Source: Pelagibacterium nitratireducens
GTDB lineage: Bacteria > Pseudomonadota > Alphaproteobacteria > Rhizobiales > Devosiaceae
NCBI RefSeq assembly: GCF_037044555.1
Contig: NZ_CP146275.1
Location: forward strand, 1,964,501 to 2,028,500
Length of the DNA stretch: 64,000 nucleotides
Reading direction: 5' to 3'
In this document: in pieces, positions 13,012 to 22,740 of the stretch
Layout of the letters: each line of letters starts with the position of its first letter
Position numbering within the stretch: position 1 is the first letter of the stretch
Translations under genes and position numbers: made by a program
The notes under the pieces: generated by a model
What the model was told of the DNA's origin: nothing
What the model saw: only the letters and a program-made list of their open reading frames with translations
Databases searched by the model: none

Positions 13012-13018
13012 TCGAGCA

Positions 13019-13056
13019 TAGCCATGGCTCTTGCCAGAATCCTGGGGCCATGGCTA
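13019..13056. terminator. Inverted repeat after gyrA, possible terminator
   Basis: Perfect 10-bp arms TAGCCATGGC and GCCATGGCTA separated by 18 bases, starting 8 bases after the gyrA stop. There is no T-run, so it may be a weak or factor-dependent terminator or an RNA-processing site before the LysE gene. Confidence 0.45.
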
Positions 13057-13085
13057 GCTGAGGGCGCTTTCCCGTGGAGGGTGCC

Positions 13086-13706
13086 ATGCCCGATATAACT
13101 TCGCTTCTCGCTTTTCTCGCGGCTTCATTTTTCATAGCGGTCGTTCCCGGACCGACCGTGACTGTCATCATTGCCAGCGCGTTGTCGCGCGGGACGATGG
13201 CCGGCATGGCCATTATTCTGGGCACGCAGTTGGGGTTGGTCTCGATGATCGCGGTTGTCGCCTTCGGCCTTGAGGCGGTGATGAGCCTGATGGGTTGGGC
13301 ATTCGACTGGATCAAGCTGATCGGGGCGGCGTATCTGATCTGGCTGGGCTATCGCATGCTGCGCTCGAGCGGGGAGATCGAGACAGTTAAGGCCGAGCGG
13401 CACAGGAGCCTGCGCGGCTATGTGGTTCAGGGTTTTGTGGTCATCTGGTCCAATCCGAAGGCATTGCTGATGTTTGGCGCTTTCCTGCCGCAATTCGTGG
13501 TGGCCAGCGGTGCGGCGCTGCCGCAGATCCTCTTGCTGGGCGGATTGTTCATGCTGGCGACGACGCTGAGCGATTCCGTTTATGCGGTGCTGGCCGGACA
13601 AGCGCGCCACTGGATCAATGCGGCGCGGGTGCGGCTGGTCAATCGCGTTTCGGGCGCTGTGCTGATCGGGGGCGGCATCTGGCTTGCGCTCCAGCGCCGA
13701 GCGTGA
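13086..13706 (+). CDS. LysE/RhtB-family amino-acid exporter
   Basis: A 206-residue membrane protein with six predicted helices. The family signature is VVPGPTVTVIIASALSRGTMAGMA near residues 17 to 40, and WSNPKALLMFGAFLPQFV is the conserved central region. Members export amino acids such as threonine, homoserine or lysine; the substrate here cannot be told. The ATG at 13086 is chosen because of GGAGG 7 bases before it. It ends 12 bases before coaD. Confidence 0.93.
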   Translation: MPDITSLLAFLAASFFIAVVPGPTVTVIIASALSRGTMAGMAIILGTQLGLVSMIAVVAFGLEAVMSLMGWAFDWIKLIGAAYLIWLGYRMLRSSGEIETVKAERHRSLRGYVVQGFVVIWSNPKALLMFGAFLPQFVVASGAALPQILLLGGLFMLATTLSDSVYAVLAGQARHWINAARVRLVNRVSGAVLIGGGIWLALQRRA

Positions 13707-13718
13707 CAAAAACCGGCA

Positions 13719-14207
13719 ATGACTGAGCGTGTGGGATTTTACCCCGGATCGTTCGATCCGGTGACCAACGGCCATCTCGATGTTATCGAGCGGGCATGCA
13801 AACTCGTGGACCGGCTGATTGTCGGGATCGGGGTGCACGCGGCCAAAAAGCCGATGCTGAGCGCGGACCAGCGGCGCGACCTGCTGGCGGAGACGGCAGG
13901 GGCGATCGGGACGCGCAAGGGCGTGGCAATCGAGATCGTCGAGTTCGACGGATTGATGGTTCAGGCGGCACAGCGCTGCGGCGCGGGCATGGTCATTCGC
14001 GGGCTGCGCGATACGACTGACTATAATTACGAAATGCAGATGGTGGGCATGAACGCGCAGATGGCGCCCGACATTCAGACGGTATTTGTGCCTTCGAGCC
14101 CCTATGTGCGCCATATTTCGGCAACTCTGGTGCGCCAGATAGCGGAGATGGGGGGCGATATTGCCCCCTTCGTGCCGCGTGCCGTGCTCAAACTTCTGGA
14201 GACATGA
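13719..14207 (+). CDS. coaD: Phosphopantetheine adenylyltransferase
   Basis: A 162-residue nucleotidyltransferase that makes dephospho-CoA from 4'-phosphopantetheine and ATP in coenzyme A synthesis. The T/HxGH motif is in [14 protein letters not shown] (residues 8 to 21), the phosphopantetheine region in [17 protein letters not shown] and the ISSTLVR-type motif in [11 protein letters not shown]. Length matches the family (about 160). Its stop overlaps the start of the following cyclophilin by ATGA. Confidence 0.97.
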   Translation: MTERVGFYPGSFDPVTNGHLDVIERACKLVDRLIVGIGVHAAKKPMLSADQRRDLLAETAGAIGTRKGVAIEIVEFDGLMVQAAQRCGAGMVIRGLRDTTDYNYEMQMVGMNAQMAPDIQTVFVPSSPYVRHISATLVRQIAEMGGDIAPFVPRAVLKLLET

Positions 14208-14821
14208 TGGCTGATCATTCCGCCAAACCGGCCAACCGCATGGTTGGCTTTCTCGTTTTCGCTTTCGTTGCCGTTTTCGGCGTTATGGTTGCATGGCCTT
14301 ATCTGCCATTCGGGCAGACCCCAGCCATGGCACAATCTGCCTCCGAAGCGCCCGCGGACGCCCCTATTGCCACGATGACGCTGGAGAGCGGCGATGTGAC
14401 GATCGCGCTGCGTCCCGATCTGGCGCCCGAACATGTGGCGCGGATCACCGAACTGGCCAATTCGGGCTTTTATGACGGCTTGAAATTCCATCGGGTGATC
14501 GATGGGTTCATGGCCCAGACAGGCGACCCGCAAGGCACGGGAATGGGCGGGTCCGACCTGCCCGACCTCAACGCCGAGTTTTCAAACGAATCCTTCGTGC
14601 GCGGGACGCTGGGGATGGCGCGCTCGGCCAGCCCCAACTCGGCCAATTCCCAGTTTTTCATCGTGACAGCGGATTCGCCGCATCTGAACGGGCAATATAC
14701 CTTGTTCGGCAATGTCATCTCGGGAATGGAGCTGGTCGACGGGCTGGAAAAAGGCTCGGCAAGCGCCAATGGTGCTGTCGCCAATCCCGACATCATGGTT
14801 TCTCTGCGCGTCGCAGAGTAA
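14204..14821 (+). CDS. Cyclophilin-type peptidyl-prolyl isomerase, membrane-anchored or periplasmic
   Basis: A 205-residue protein with an N-terminal membrane helix ([20 protein letters not shown], residues 11 to 30) and a cyclophilin domain from about residue 50 ([37 protein letters not shown]). It should speed proline isomerisation in the periplasm. It overlaps coaD by 4 bases and is followed 27 bases later by a cytoplasmic cyclophilin, a tandem pair common in this order. A second ATG at 14207 is also possible. Confidence 0.93.
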   Translation: MMADHSAKPANRMVGFLVFAFVAVFGVMVAWPYLPFGQTPAMAQSASEAPADAPIATMTLESGDVTIALRPDLAPEHVARITELANSGFYDGLKFHRVIDGFMAQTGDPQGTGMGGSDLPDLNAEFSNESFVRGTLGMARSASPNSANSQFFIVTADSPHLNGQYTLFGNVISGMELVDGLEKGSASANGAVANPDIMVSLRVAE

Positions 14822-14848
14822 CAATAATCAAGAAAAGGAAAGCCGCTC

Positions 14849-15325
14849 ATGGCCGATATCAAGGATCCGGAAAACACAATCGTCATGGAGACATCGAAGG
14901 GCAATGTGGTCATCGAACTGCGCCCCGACCTGGCTCCCGGCCATGTGGACCGCATCAAGGAACTGGCCCGCGAAGGGTTTTACGACGGGATCGTGTTTCA
15001 TCGCGTGATCGACGGGTTCATGGCTCAGGTCGGCTGCCCCAAGGGCAACGGCACGGGCGGATCGGACAAGCCCGATCTCAAGGCGGAGTTTTCGCAGGAA
15101 AAGCATGTGCGCGGCACGGTTTCGGCGGCGCGTTCGGCCAATCCCAATTCTGCCAATTCCCAGTTCTTCATCTGCTTTGGCGAAGCGCCCTGGCTCAATG
15201 GTCAGTATTCGGTGTTCGGCAAGGTGATCGAGGGCATGGACGTTGTCGATCAGCTTGAAAAGGGTGAGCCGGTTCGCAACCCCGACAAGATCGTTTCGAT
15301 GAAGGTTGCCGCCGACGCTGCCTAG
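14849..15325 (+). CDS. ppiB: Cyclophilin-type peptidyl-prolyl isomerase, cytoplasmic
   Basis: A 158-residue cyclophilin with no signal peptide. Active-site segments are [39 protein letters not shown] and GQYSVFGKVIEGMDVV. It is about half identical to the preceding anchored copy, suggesting duplication followed by targeting to different compartments. AAGGAAAG lies just upstream of the start. A terminator follows 27 bases after the stop. Confidence 0.95.
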   Translation: MADIKDPENTIVMETSKGNVVIELRPDLAPGHVDRIKELAREGFYDGIVFHRVIDGFMAQVGCPKGNGTGGSDKPDLKAEFSQEKHVRGTVSAARSANPNSANSQFFICFGEAPWLNGQYSVFGKVIEGMDVVDQLEKGEPVRNPDKIVSMKVAADAA

Positions 15326-15352
15326 GCTGCAGATATCTGAAGTGCTTTGTGT

Positions 15353-15380
15353 ACCCCGGCGCGAGCCGGGGTCGCTTTTT
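15353..15380 (+). terminator. Rho-independent terminator between ppiB and queA
   Basis: Stem ACCCCGG / CCGGGGT (7 bp) with a 6-base loop, then CGCTTTTT. It ends only 14 bases before the queA start codon, leaving no room for a separate queA promoter downstream of it. It may be an attenuator or may be read through. Confidence 0.8.
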
Positions 15381-15394
15381 GTGGAAGACAGAAA

Positions 15395-16468
15395 ATGAAG
15401 GTCGATCTCTTCGACTTCGATCTCCCTGAAGACCGGATTGCGCTGCATCCGGTTTCGCCCCGCGACAGCGCGAAAATGCTGGTCGTTGGCGAAGAGGGCG
15501 CGCTTTCGGATCGGGTCGTGACCGACCTTGAGGCGATCCTGCGCGCGGGGGACGTGCTGGTGGTCAACGACACGCGGGTCATTCCGGCTGAACTGCGGGG
15601 CACGCGGCATCGTGGCGAGTTTTCCGCCTCTGTGTCCTTCAACCTGCACAAGCGGGTGGACGGCAACACCTGGCTGGCCTTTGCCCGGCCGGCCAAACGG
15701 CTGAAAGCGGGCGACCGCGTGGTGTTCGGGGCCACTTCGGAGGTCTGCATGCTCGATGAACTGGCCGCGACCGCCAAAGCGGTCGAGGACGGGCAGGTAA
15801 CGCTTGGTTTCGATCTGTCCGACGCGGTGCTCGATGAGGCGATCAAGGCTCGGGGCGCGATGCCGCTGCCGCCCTATATCGGGGCCAAGCGCGACATCGA
15901 GGAACGCGACAAGACCGATTACCAGACGGTCTATGCCGAACATGACGGCGCCGTCGCCGCGCCGACCGCAGGCCTCCATTTTACGCCCGAGCTGCTCGAG
16001 CGGCTAAAGAGCAAGGGCGTCGGAATCGAACATGTGACGCTGCATGTGGGGGCGGGGACGTTCCTGCCGATGAAGGCGGACGATACCGAGGATCATCAGA
16101 TGCACGCCGAATGGGGCGTGGTCTCCCCCGAAACGGTCGAACGCATCAAGGCGGCCAAGGCTACGGGCGGACGGATTGTCGCCGTGGGAACCACGAGCCT
16201 GCGGCTGCTCGAAAGCGCCGCGCGCAAGAGCGGCACGCTTGAACCTTTCGCAGACGAGACCGATATCTTCATCACGCCGGGATTTGGGTTCCGGGTGGTC
16301 GATGTGCTGATGACCAATTTCCATCTGCCGCGCTCGACGCTGTTCATGCTGGTTTCTGCCTTTTCCGGCCTGGAGACCATGCACAAGGCTTATGAGCACG
16401 CTATCGATCAAAACTATCGCTTCTATTCCTACGGCGACTCTTCGCTGTTGTTCCGGGCTGACCGATGA
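15395..16468 (+). CDS. queA: S-adenosylmethionine:tRNA ribosyltransferase-isomerase
   Basis: A 357-residue enzyme that adds the epoxycyclopentane of epoxyqueuosine to the preQ1 base at tRNA position 34. Family segments include [19 protein letters not shown] at the start, [41 protein letters not shown] and [19 protein letters not shown]. The ATG at 15395 matches the family start. Its stop overlaps the tgt start by ATGA, so the two successive steps of queuosine formation are translationally coupled. Confidence 0.97.
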   Translation: MKVDLFDFDLPEDRIALHPVSPRDSAKMLVVGEEGALSDRVVTDLEAILRAGDVLVVNDTRVIPAELRGTRHRGEFSASVSFNLHKRVDGNTWLAFARPAKRLKAGDRVVFGATSEVCMLDELAATAKAVEDGQVTLGFDLSDAVLDEAIKARGAMPLPPYIGAKRDIEERDKTDYQTVYAEHDGAVAAPTAGLHFTPELLERLKSKGVGIEHVTLHVGAGTFLPMKADDTEDHQMHAEWGVVSPETVERIKAAKATGGRIVAVGTTSLRLLESAARKSGTLEPFADETDIFITPGFGFRVVDVLMTNFHLPRSTLFMLVSAFSGLETMHKAYEHAIDQNYRFYSYGDSSLLFRADR

Positions 16469-17604
16469 CCGAAAATTTCCAGTTCACGCTTTCCACCACC
16501 GACGGCATGGCGCGCCGTGGGCAGATGGATACGCCGCGCGGTGAAATCAGGACGCCGGCCTTCATGCCTGTGGGGACGGCCGGAACGGTCAAGGCGATGT
16601 ATCCCGAGCAGGTGCGCGAGACCGGTGCCGATATCGTTCTGGGCAATACCTATCATCTTATGCTGCGCCCCGGGGCGGAGCGGGTGGCGCGGCTGGGCGG
16701 GCTCCATCAGTTCATGGACTGGCAGCGCCCGGTCCTGACCGATTCCGGCGGGTTTCAGGTGATGAGCCTGGCCAAGCTGCGCAAGCTCGACGAGAACGGG
16801 GTCACGTTCAAATCCCATATCGATGGGTCCTCGCACAGCCTGACGCCGGAGCGCTCCATCGAAATCCAGAAGTTGCTGGATTCCGATATCATCATGCAGC
16901 TCGACGAATGCGTGAGCCTGCCGGCCGAATATGACGAGCTCGAACGGGCCATGGAGTTGTCCATCCGGTGGGCGGAACGCTCGAAAAAGGCGTTCGATAA
17001 CGCCAAGGGCAGGGCGCTGTTCGGGATTGTGCAGGGGGGCGATAACGCCGAGCTGCGGGCACGATCTGCTGCCGGGCTGATCGATATCGGGTTTGACGGG
17101 TACGCGGTTGGCGGGCTGGCCGTTGGCGAGCCGCAAGAGGTGATGTTTCGAGTGCTTGACGAAACGACGCCGCAATTGCCGAGCGACAAGCCGCGCTATC
17201 TGATGGGGGTTGGTAAGCCAGACGACCTTTTGGGTGCGGTCGGGCGCGGGATCGACATGTTCGATTGCGTGCATCCGACGCGCGCGGGGCGGCACGGGCA
17301 TGCCTATACGCGGTTCGGCGTGGTGAATCTGAAAAATGCCCGCCACAAGGACGACCACCGGCCGCTCGATGAAGCCTCGCCCAATCCGACGGCGCGGCGG
17401 TTTTCGAGGGCCTATCTGCATCACCTTGTCCGGTGCGAGGAAATGCTGGGCGCAATGATCCTGAGCCAGATCAACCTTTCCTATTATCAGGAGTTGATGG
17501 CGGGGATGCGAAATGCGATTGAGAATGCGACTTTCGTCCAATATTGCGCAGAGGTCCGCGAAGGCTGGGCCAAGGGCGATCTGCCGGCGCTAGATCAGGG
17601 GTGA
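16465..17604 (+). CDS. tgt: tRNA-guanine transglycosylase, lacking the zinc ligands
   Basis: A 379-residue enzyme that swaps guanine 34 for preQ1 in tRNAs with GUN anticodons. Active-site parts are intact: [28 protein letters not shown] and the nucleophile in [12 protein letters not shown]. The structural zinc site is gone: where most bacterial enzymes have C-x-C-x2-C, this one has SPNPTA (residues 305 to 310), and the fourth ligand, a His before N-L-x-Y-Y-Q, is Ile336. The flanking [14 protein letters not shown] is normal, so this is not a frameshift. Overlaps queA by 4 bases. Confidence 0.95.
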   Translation: MTENFQFTLSTTDGMARRGQMDTPRGEIRTPAFMPVGTAGTVKAMYPEQVRETGADIVLGNTYHLMLRPGAERVARLGGLHQFMDWQRPVLTDSGGFQVMSLAKLRKLDENGVTFKSHIDGSSHSLTPERSIEIQKLLDSDIIMQLDECVSLPAEYDELERAMELSIRWAERSKKAFDNAKGRALFGIVQGGDNAELRARSAAGLIDIGFDGYAVGGLAVGEPQEVMFRVLDETTPQLPSDKPRYLMGVGKPDDLLGAVGRGIDMFDCVHPTRAGRHGHAYTRFGVVNLKNARHKDDHRPLDEASPNPTARRFSRAYLHHLVRCEEMLGAMILSQINLSYYQELMAGMRNAIENATFVQYCAEVREGWAKGDLPALDQG

Positions 17605-17609
17605 ATACG

Positions 17610-19250
17610 ATGTCGAACAAGGTTCGCAAGGCCGGCTTCGAAGTTTTGAAGAAACACAGAAAGCGCCTGGCCGATACCAGCATGCGCGAATTGTTCGCCC
17701 ATGATGAGCACCGCTTTTCGGCCTATTCGGCAGCGTTCGGCGACATGCTGCTCGACTATTCCAAGAACCGGATAGACAGCCAGTCGATGGCAGCGCTGTT
17801 CGATCTGGCCCGCGAGACGGGCGTCGAAGCGCGGCGCGACCAGATGTGGGCGGGCGATCCGATCAACATCACGGAGCACCGTTCGGTGCTGCATATGGCG
17901 CTGCGCTATGGCGGCGATGAAGCGGTGATGGTTGAAGGCGCCGACGTGATGCCGGCGGTGCGGGACGTTCTGGCGCGGATCAAGGGGTTTTCCAACGATG
18001 TGCGTGACGGGGCGATCCGCGGTGCGCTGGGTGACCAGTTTACCGATGTGGTCAATATCGGCATCGGCGGGTCCGACCTGGGGCCGGCGATGGTGACACT
18101 GGCGCTGGCGCCCTACACCCGAGCCAATCTGCGTGCGCACTACGTCTCCAATGTCGATGGCGCACACATGCACGACACGCTCAAGGGGCTCGACCCGGCG
18201 CGGACATTGTTCATCGTCGCCTCCAAGACCTTCACCACCGACGAGACGATGACGAACGCGCATACGGCCCGCAAATGGCTGGCCGATGCGTTGGGCGAGC
18301 AGGCGGTCAACGACCATTTCGCCGCTGTTTCGACCAATATCGAGGGCTGCCAGGCCTTTGGCATACGCGAAGACCGCATCTTCGGGTTCTGGGACTGGGT
18401 CGGCGGGCGCTATTCGGTGTGGTCGGCCATCGGACTGCCGGTGGCGATTGCCGTGGGATACGACAATTTCGAGGCGTTCCTGCGGGGCGCCTACGAGATG
18501 GATCAGCATTTTCTCACCGCGCCGCTTGAAGAGAACCTGCCTGTCATCATGGGCCTTTTGGGCGTCTGGTACCGCAATGCCTGGGGGTTCGGGACCCATG
18601 CGGTGCTGCCCTACGATCAGCGGCTTTCGCGCTTTCCGGCCTATCTGCAGCAGCAGGACATGGAGTCGAACGGCAAATCGGTGACACTGAGCGGCAAGCA
18701 AGCACCTTGGGAAACCGGGCCGGTCATCTGGGGTGAGCCGGGGACAAATGGGCAGCACGCCTTTTACCAATTGATCCATCAAGGGACCTCGGTCATTCCC
18801 TGCGATTTTCTCGTGGCGGCCAATCCGCACGAAGACTTGCCGCCCCATCACGTCAAGCTCGTCGCCAACTGTCTGGCGCAGTCCGAGGCGCTGATGCTCG
18901 GAAAGAGCGAGGAAGAGGTCATAAACGAGCTCAAGGGAACGGGGCTGTCCAAGGCGGAGATCAAGGCGTTGACGCCGCACAAGGTGTTTCCCGGCAACCG
19001 CCCGTCCAACACTATTCTGTATTCCCGGCTCGATCCGGCGACGCTGGGCAAGCTGGTGGCGCTCTACGAGCACAAGGTGTTCGTTCAGGGCACGATCTGG
19101 AACGTCAATTCCTATGACCAGTGGGGCGTGGAACTGGGCAAGCAATTGGCCAAGGCGCTGCTGCCCAAGGTGGAGGGCGCCGAAACGGCCGAGCGCCATG
19201 ACAGCTCGACCCGGGGGCTGCTCGATCATTTCCATGCTCTGAAAGGGTAA
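17610..19250 (+). CDS. pgi: Glucose-6-phosphate isomerase
   Basis: A 546-residue enzyme interconverting glucose-6-phosphate and fructose-6-phosphate. The phosphate-binding motif is IGIGGSDLGPAMV, the PGI signatures are visible in GTHAVLPYDQRLSRFPAYLQ and GEPGTNGQHAFYQLIHQGT, and the catalytic lysine region is near the C-terminus (YDQWGVELGKQLAK). The ATG at 17610 lies 6 bases after tgt; a GTG at 17601 would add three residues. Supplies fructose-6-phosphate, the substrate of GlmS encoded further along. Map follows 4 bases after the stop. Confidence 0.97.
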   Translation: MSNKVRKAGFEVLKKHRKRLADTSMRELFAHDEHRFSAYSAAFGDMLLDYSKNRIDSQSMAALFDLARETGVEARRDQMWAGDPINITEHRSVLHMALRYGGDEAVMVEGADVMPAVRDVLARIKGFSNDVRDGAIRGALGDQFTDVVNIGIGGSDLGPAMVTLALAPYTRANLRAHYVSNVDGAHMHDTLKGLDPARTLFIVASKTFTTDETMTNAHTARKWLADALGEQAVNDHFAAVSTNIEGCQAFGIREDRIFGFWDWVGGRYSVWSAIGLPVAIAVGYDNFEAFLRGAYEMDQHFLTAPLEENLPVIMGLLGVWYRNAWGFGTHAVLPYDQRLSRFPAYLQQQDMESNGKSVTLSGKQAPWETGPVIWGEPGTNGQHAFYQLIHQGTSVIPCDFLVAANPHEDLPPHHVKLVANCLAQSEALMLGKSEEEVINELKGTGLSKAEIKALTPHKVFPGNRPSNTILYSRLDPATLGKLVALYEHKVFVQGTIWNVNSYDQWGVELGKQLAKALLPKVEGAETAERHDSSTRGLLDHFHALKG

Positions 19251-19253
19251 GCC

Positions 19254-20012
19254 ATGACCATTACGTCCGAGGAAGAACTTGAACGCCTAAAGGTCATCGG
19301 CCGTATCTGTGCGATTGCGCGCGATGCGATGGCGAGTGCGCTCGAGCCGGGCATGACGACCAAGGAACTCGATAATATCGGACGCAAGGTGCTCGACGAT
19401 CACGGCGCGCGCTCGGCACCGGAAGTGACCTACCAGTTCCCCGGTGCGACCTGCATTTCGGTCAATGAAGAGATCGCGCATGGGATTCCCGGAAACCGGG
19501 TCATCAAGGCAGGCGATCTGATCAATATCGATGTTTCGGCAGAAAAGGACGGCATTTTCGCCGATACGGGGGCGTCTTATATCGTTCCGCCAGGGTCGGT
19601 GCGCCGGCTCGAAAAGCTTTGCACCGATGGCAAGAAGGCCATGTGGGCCGGCATTCGCGCGGTGCGGGCCGGTGGGCGGATCGCCGATGTCGGCGATGCG
19701 ATCGGCAAGTTTGCCGGCACGAACGGCTATACGCTGATCCGCAGTCTGGCCAGCCATGGCATCGGGCACAAACTGCATGACGAGCCGGGCGAAATCCCCA
19801 CCTGGCCCGACCGGTCCGAGCGGCGGCGAATTTCGGATGGGCTGGTGTTTACCGTCGAGCCGTTCCTGTCGATGGGCGGGCAGATTGCCGAAGAAAAGTC
19901 CATGGACGATCCCTGGACCCTGGTCAGCGTGCCTTCGGCGCCGTGTGTGCAGTATGAGCACACGATCGTGGCTACGCGGCGTGGGGCGGTTGTTGTGACG
20001 CTGGCTGCCTGA
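19254..20012 (+). CDS. map: Methionine aminopeptidase, type I
   Basis: A 252-residue metalloprotease that removes the initiator methionine. The five metal ligands are visible: Asp in NIDVSAEKDG, Asp in FADTGAS, His in SLASHGIGHKLHDEP, Glu in FTVEPF and Glu in QYEHTIV. It begins 3 bases after pgi. The family often appears in several copies in alphaproteobacteria, so this need not be the only one. Confidence 0.96.
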   Translation: MTITSEEELERLKVIGRICAIARDAMASALEPGMTTKELDNIGRKVLDDHGARSAPEVTYQFPGATCISVNEEIAHGIPGNRVIKAGDLINIDVSAEKDGIFADTGASYIVPPGSVRRLEKLCTDGKKAMWAGIRAVRAGGRIADVGDAIGKFAGTNGYTLIRSLASHGIGHKLHDEPGEIPTWPDRSERRRISDGLVFTVEPFLSMGGQIAEEKSMDDPWTLVSVPSAPCVQYEHTIVATRRGAVVVTLAA

Positions 20013-20049
20013 GATTCATTTATGACTGTGATGGCCGAAGTCCCGGCGA

Positions 20050-20580
20050 TCAGAGCCCGCCAAGCCCATTGGACAAGCGTTGAGCGCGGATGTCGTCGGC
20101 GTTTTCGGCGATGTGGGTCTTTAATTCATTGAGCCCTGTGAGGACATCGACCCTGGCCGTCGCACAGTCGGCGTCGGGGGCGTAGCCGTTTGGCGTGGAC
20201 TGGTCCCAATCGATCACAGCGTCGATCGTTTCCAAGAGCCTTTCGAGATCGCCAAAGGCATAGAGGTTGATTTCAGACCCGATGACTTCGCTCAGCGCAC
20301 TGAACAGCGCGGGGTCGCCATCGGGCGGGAGATCTGGGTTGCAGGCGATGTGGGTGCGGTAGCGCAACTGGCCGGCGTAGAACCAGAAAACCGCCTCGTC
20401 CTTATCGCCCCGGTCGTAGAGTCGCGAGGCGAGGACGTAGTAGGCGGATGGATGGGCGTTGGGCGCTTCGGCCCTGAGCTGGTCGACCGGCATGGTGTTG
20501 AAGTCCTGCGCGAAGGCGGGCACCGTCGACAGCAAAAAGAAAAAGGCAAAAGGGGAGAGGGCGCGATAGAGGGCGGCCAT
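20050..20580 (-). CDS. Secreted protein of unknown function
   Basis: A 176-residue protein with a signal peptide ending near AFA-QD (residue about 22). The mature part has a YYVLASRLYDRGDKDEAVFWFYAGQLRYR segment that looks like one helical repeat of the Sel1/TPR kind, and two cysteines (IACNPD, ADCATA). The start at 20580 is supported by AAGGAG; a longer frame to 20619 lacks a signal-like start. Converges with map. Function unknown. Confidence 0.75.
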   Translation of the reverse strand: MAALYRALSPFAFFFLLSTVPAFAQDFNTMPVDQLRAEAPNAHPSAYYVLASRLYDRGDKDEAVFWFYAGQLRYRTHIACNPDLPPDGDPALFSALSEVIGSEINLYAFGDLERLLETIDAVIDWDQSTPNGYAPDADCATARVDVLTGLNELKTHIAENADDIRAQRLSNGLGGL

Positions 20581-20734
20581 TGGGGTGCTCCTTGAACTGG
20601 CGCCATTGGCGACCTGCAATGCGACGCAAATTTGGCAATCGGCGTGCTGCGTCAGGATGCAGCGGGTAAATGCCTAGGGTCTGTACTCGATTATTTCGCA
20701 TCCGCGCTGGAGACGAAATAGTCGCGTACATATC

Positions 20735-21262
20735 CTAGGGCAGATGGACCAGCATCAGGGGGGCGGCGATGAGGAGCGCGAGGATGGCGGCGATGCGGAA
20801 TACCCATGAGGAGCGAAGCCATGTGGGCGAGAGCAGAGAGACCGCGAAGACGACAACGGGCGGGATAAGGGCGACCTGAAGAAAATCGAGCCGCATGAAG
20901 TTCTCAAAGCCCGCGAGGCGGAGCAGCACCCAATAGCCGGCGACAAAGCCTGCCAGAGCCGCCATGACCATGAGCAGCACGTCAGCGAAAATGGCGATCA
21001 TCTTGTCGAGATAGGCGCTGGAAAACACCAGGACGATGGCTGTCGCGACAAGGAATGCGGCGGAGAGCGCGACCGGCAGGCGCAGATCCGACAGGATCGA
21101 CACCGTGTCGTGCGGACGGTAGGCGGTGAGCGCCAAGCCGCCGGGCACAGTGAAGGGCAGGGCGGAAAGACCCCAGATCACGCCGAGCAAGGCCAACCCG
21201 CTCAGGGCAAAGAATGCGGCGGTGACTGCGATCGCCTTGAGCCTGCTTGCAACAGGGTTCAT
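20735..21262 (-). CDS. Small integral membrane protein of unknown function
   Basis: A 175-residue protein with about five hydrophobic stretches: AIAVTAAFFALSGLALLGVI, VALSAAFLVATAIVLVF, MIAIFADVLLMVMAALAGFV, LQVALIPPVVVFAVSLL and IAAILALLIAAPLMLV. No family is recognised. The start lies 3 bases after the stop of the secreted protein encoded upstream, suggesting co-expression. Confidence 0.7.
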   Translation of the reverse strand: MNPVASRLKAIAVTAAFFALSGLALLGVIWGLSALPFTVPGGLALTAYRPHDTVSILSDLRLPVALSAAFLVATAIVLVFSSAYLDKMIAIFADVLLMVMAALAGFVAGYWVLLRLAGFENFMRLDFLQVALIPPVVVFAVSLLSPTWLRSSWVFRIAAILALLIAAPLMLVHLP

Positions 21263-21265
21263 GGC

Positions 21266-21715
21266 CTACTCGGTTCCTTCCACGAACACCGAATAGGCGG
21301 TGTAGCAATAGGCGGCGTCGCAATCGACGAGATCGAGTTCGAGCGCGAGGCGGCCGTCGTCCTCGGAGACGAAGGAGACGATGGGGTAATAATCGTCATA
21401 GCGATCTTCGCCCAGCAGCTTTCCGGCGGCGTTATAGATGCCCAGATCGAGGTCGGTGCAGTCCTCGTCGCAATCGCCCATGATCTCGATGGCGGTGTTG
21501 GTGGGTACATCGAGCTCGATGCGCGTGGTCGCACCCTCATTGAGGCGAACCACGCCAAAGGAATCGAGGAAAAACCCCGGCTTTGTGTATTCGATGTTTT
21601 CGAGCACCTGTTCGTAAAGGCGCGAGATATGAACGTTCTGGCTCATGGCCGGAAGCGCTGCCAACGACAGGCCGGCCGCGGAAAGCGCCACGATGAAAGG
21701 CTTTGCGTGCAACAT
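21266..21715 (-). CDS. Secreted protein of unknown function
   Basis: A 149-residue protein with a signal peptide (FIVALSAAGLSLAALPAMS, cleavage near MSQ-NV). The mature part is acidic and beta-rich, with cysteines in GDCDEDCTDLDLG and DCDAAYCYTA that could form two disulfides. The aspartate-rich segment resembles pre-peptidase C-terminal (PPC-like) domains, but this is only a resemblance. Located upstream of the membrane protein and downstream of motB on the same strand. Confidence 0.7.
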   Translation of the reverse strand: MLHAKPFIVALSAAGLSLAALPAMSQNVHISRLYEQVLENIEYTKPGFFLDSFGVVRLNEGATTRIELDVPTNTAIEIMGDCDEDCTDLDLGIYNAAGKLLGEDRYDDYYPIVSFVSEDDGRLALELDLVDCDAAYCYTAYSVFVEGTE

Positions 21716-21819
21716 GGAATGGCGGTCCCTCGTCTTCTTGAGCCCGTCCCGCGCGGGGAACGGGTCCAGCATTAATGAGGCTCTGCGGCAACGGCAAGCC
21801 TCGCGCGGGTCAAAATCGG

Positions 21820-22716
21820 CTAGGGCGCCATGTTGAGCGGGATGGGCGAGGGCTCGTTGATGACCGTGATCCTGATCCGCTCATTGGCCGCCAGATAAGG
21901 ATCGTTGGCAAAGAACGGTTCGCTGGTCGCCCGACCGGCGACCGAGTAGATGTGCTCATCGGACAGCCCGAACTCGCCCAGCAGAGCCCGCACGGTATTG
22001 GCGCGGTCGGCGGAGAGCTCCCAGGCACCATAGGCCGGATTTGAATAGACAACGCCAGCGGCCGTGTGACCGGAAATGCGAACCTGGTTGGGAAGGCGCT
22101 GGAGGGTCGGGGCAACTGCTGCAATGGCGCTGCGCATCCATTCATAGGGATATTTCGACCCCTCCTGGAACATGGGGCGACCACGCTGCTCGACGATCTG
22201 GATGTCGAGCCCGTTTTCGGTGACCTCGACGATGAGATTGTCGGCAATCTCGGTGATGTCGGGGAGCGCTTCCCAGGCCTGTCTTATGCTGGCGGCGGCA
22301 CTGTGGAACATTTGCGGATCGGAGGCGGAAAGATCGAAGGCCGAGTCCTTTTCGGCGGCATCGCCATCGCTCACGCTGCCGGCGGCCGGATCGGTCGAGG
22401 CGTAGTCCTGGGCGCCTATGGTCGCGATGCCGTTGGCTTCGACACTCGAGGTCAGCGAGCCCTGATCGTCCATCGCGCGACCGCCCATTGCTCCACCCGA
22501 ACCCGAAGTGCTTTCGCTGATGTTGGGGGGCGCGAAATAATTGGCGAGGCCTTCTTTTTGCTCGGGCGTGGTCATGTTGATGAGCCAGAGGAGCAGGAAG
22601 AAGGCCATCATGGCCGTCACGAAATCGGCGTAGGCGATTTTCCAGGCGCCGCCGTGATGGGCGTGTCCAGCTTTCTTGACCTTCTTGACGATGATCGAGC
22701 CCTGCTGACGCGACAT
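21820..22716 (-). CDS. motB: Flagellar motor stator protein MotB
   Basis: A 298-residue stator subunit. The single membrane helix holds the proton-carrying aspartate in AYADFVTAMMAFFLLLWLIN (residues about 29 to 48), followed by the plug region and a C-terminal OmpA-like peptidoglycan-binding domain (about residues 160 to 290, ending in a GRATSEPFFAND segment). With MotA it forms the ion channel that turns the flagellum. It starts 24 bases after motA, giving a motA-motB operon apart from any other flagellar genes in view. Confidence 0.95.
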   Translation of the reverse strand: MSRQQGSIIVKKVKKAGHAHHGGAWKIAYADFVTAMMAFFLLLWLINMTTPEQKEGLANYFAPPNISESTSGSGGAMGGRAMDDQGSLTSSVEANGIATIGAQDYASTDPAAGSVSDGDAAEKDSAFDLSASDPQMFHSAAASIRQAWEALPDITEIADNLIVEVTENGLDIQIVEQRGRPMFQEGSKYPYEWMRSAIAAVAPTLQRLPNQVRISGHTAAGVVYSNPAYGAWELSADRANTVRALLGEFGLSDEHIYSVAGRATSEPFFANDPYLAANERIRITVINEPSPIPLNMAP

Positions 22717-22740
22717 GACGAATGCTCCCGATGAAAAAGG

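Noticed and set aside
15326..15394. preQ1 riboswitch in the queA leader
   Set aside because: Only about 70 bases are available and they hold a simple terminator hairpin; no pseudoknot pattern or A-rich tail of a preQ1 aptamer is seen.
17595..19235. 546-codon frame opposite pgi
   Set aside because: Antisense shadow of a strongly conserved gene; composition is rich in Arg/His/Gln and no motif is seen.
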